A DNA stretch of 64,000 nucleotides. It comes from Dicaeum eximium (lineage: Eukaryota; Chordata; Aves; Passeriformes; Dicaeidae). The position numbers and the translations under genes were made by a program. Positions 63,976 through 64,000 of this stretch are shown piece by piece. A model generated the notes under the pieces. That model saw only the letters and a list, made by a program, of their open reading frames with translations. It was not told where the DNA came from and ran no database searches. The stretch covers positions 209,412 to 273,411 of the forward strand of contig VWZP01007508.1 of NCBI GenBank assembly GCA_013396995.1. Reading direction: 5' to 3'. Numbering within the stretch: the first letter of the stretch is position 1; every line of letters starts with the position of its first letter.

Positions 63976-64000
63976 ATATATATATATATATATATATATA
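63976..64000. repeat. (TA)n microsatellite at window edge
   Basis: At least 12 TA units run to the window end inside the presumed ADM 3' UTR. Dinucleotide tracts like this often break short-read assemblies. Confidence 0.95.

Larger units (their letters stand above)
63795..64000 (-). other. ADM: ADM mRNA 3' UTR, terminal part
   Basis: The minus strand reads TTGCATAAGGGCATTTTAAAA, then CCCCTCTATTTTTCATATCG, GTGAATGTC and GGGTAATATGTGAAATAAAA. This matches, block by block and in order, the last few hundred bases of the human ADM 3' UTR as I recall it. ADM encodes preproadrenomedullin, precursor of the secreted vasodilator peptides adrenomedullin and PAMP. Its coding exons should lie just beyond the right edge. 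The order and strand (ADM upstream of AMPD3) fit the conserved vertebrate arrangement. The cleavage site is estimated. Confidence 0.78.

Noticed and set aside
61000..64000. ADM coding exons inside the window
   Set aside because: No frame encodes the conserved amidated-peptide region. Only 3' UTR sequence is present, so the coding exons must lie to the right.

Overview
The window looks like ordinary euchromatic bird DNA. It carries CR1 LINE fragments, an ERVL-type solo LTR with the layout common in bird genomes, long AT-rich introns and two sharp CpG islands. A specific species cannot be named from the sequence; a neoavian or passerine bird is a guess.

The left half (about 1 to 29,000) is one gene read on the minus strand: AMPD3, the erythrocyte or E-type AMP deaminase. 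Fourteen exons can be placed by canonical GT-AG splice sites, by codon phase that closes exactly at every junction, and by close similarity to vertebrate AMPD3. They encode 716 codons from an ATG in the first (CpG-island) exon to the end of the penultimate exon. Only the last coding exon and the 3' UTR lie off the left edge. All the catalytic motifs visible in the window are intact (THIHAA, PHCGEAG, STDDP). The introns hold one CR1 fragment, one probable short LTR and simple repeats.

From 29,000 to about 63,800 I see no convincing protein-coding gene. This spacer holds a second CpG island (34.56-34.87 kb) with two perfect D-box sites 42 bp apart, a series of truncated CR1 copies, and a solo LTR (51.75-52.34 kb). 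The extreme right end (63.8-64.0 kb) matches, on the minus strand, the terminal 3' UTR of adrenomedullin (ADM) as I remember the human mRNA, with overlapping AATAAA signals. ADM-AMPD3 in tandem on one strand is the conserved vertebrate order. The ADM coding exons should begin just beyond the right edge.

The most notable thing here is an assembly problem, not a new biological system. A 497-bp block is present twice (62,445-62,941 and 63,168-63,664; one mismatch), and the two copies face each other across single-N joins. Between them sits a 224-bp piece that itself looks like a more upstream part of the ADM 3' UTR. The simplest reading is two overlapping contig ends that were not merged, with a small ADM contig inserted in the wrong place. 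A similar single-N join lies inside the largest CR1 copy. I found no CRISPR array, tRNA, rRNA or new gene system.
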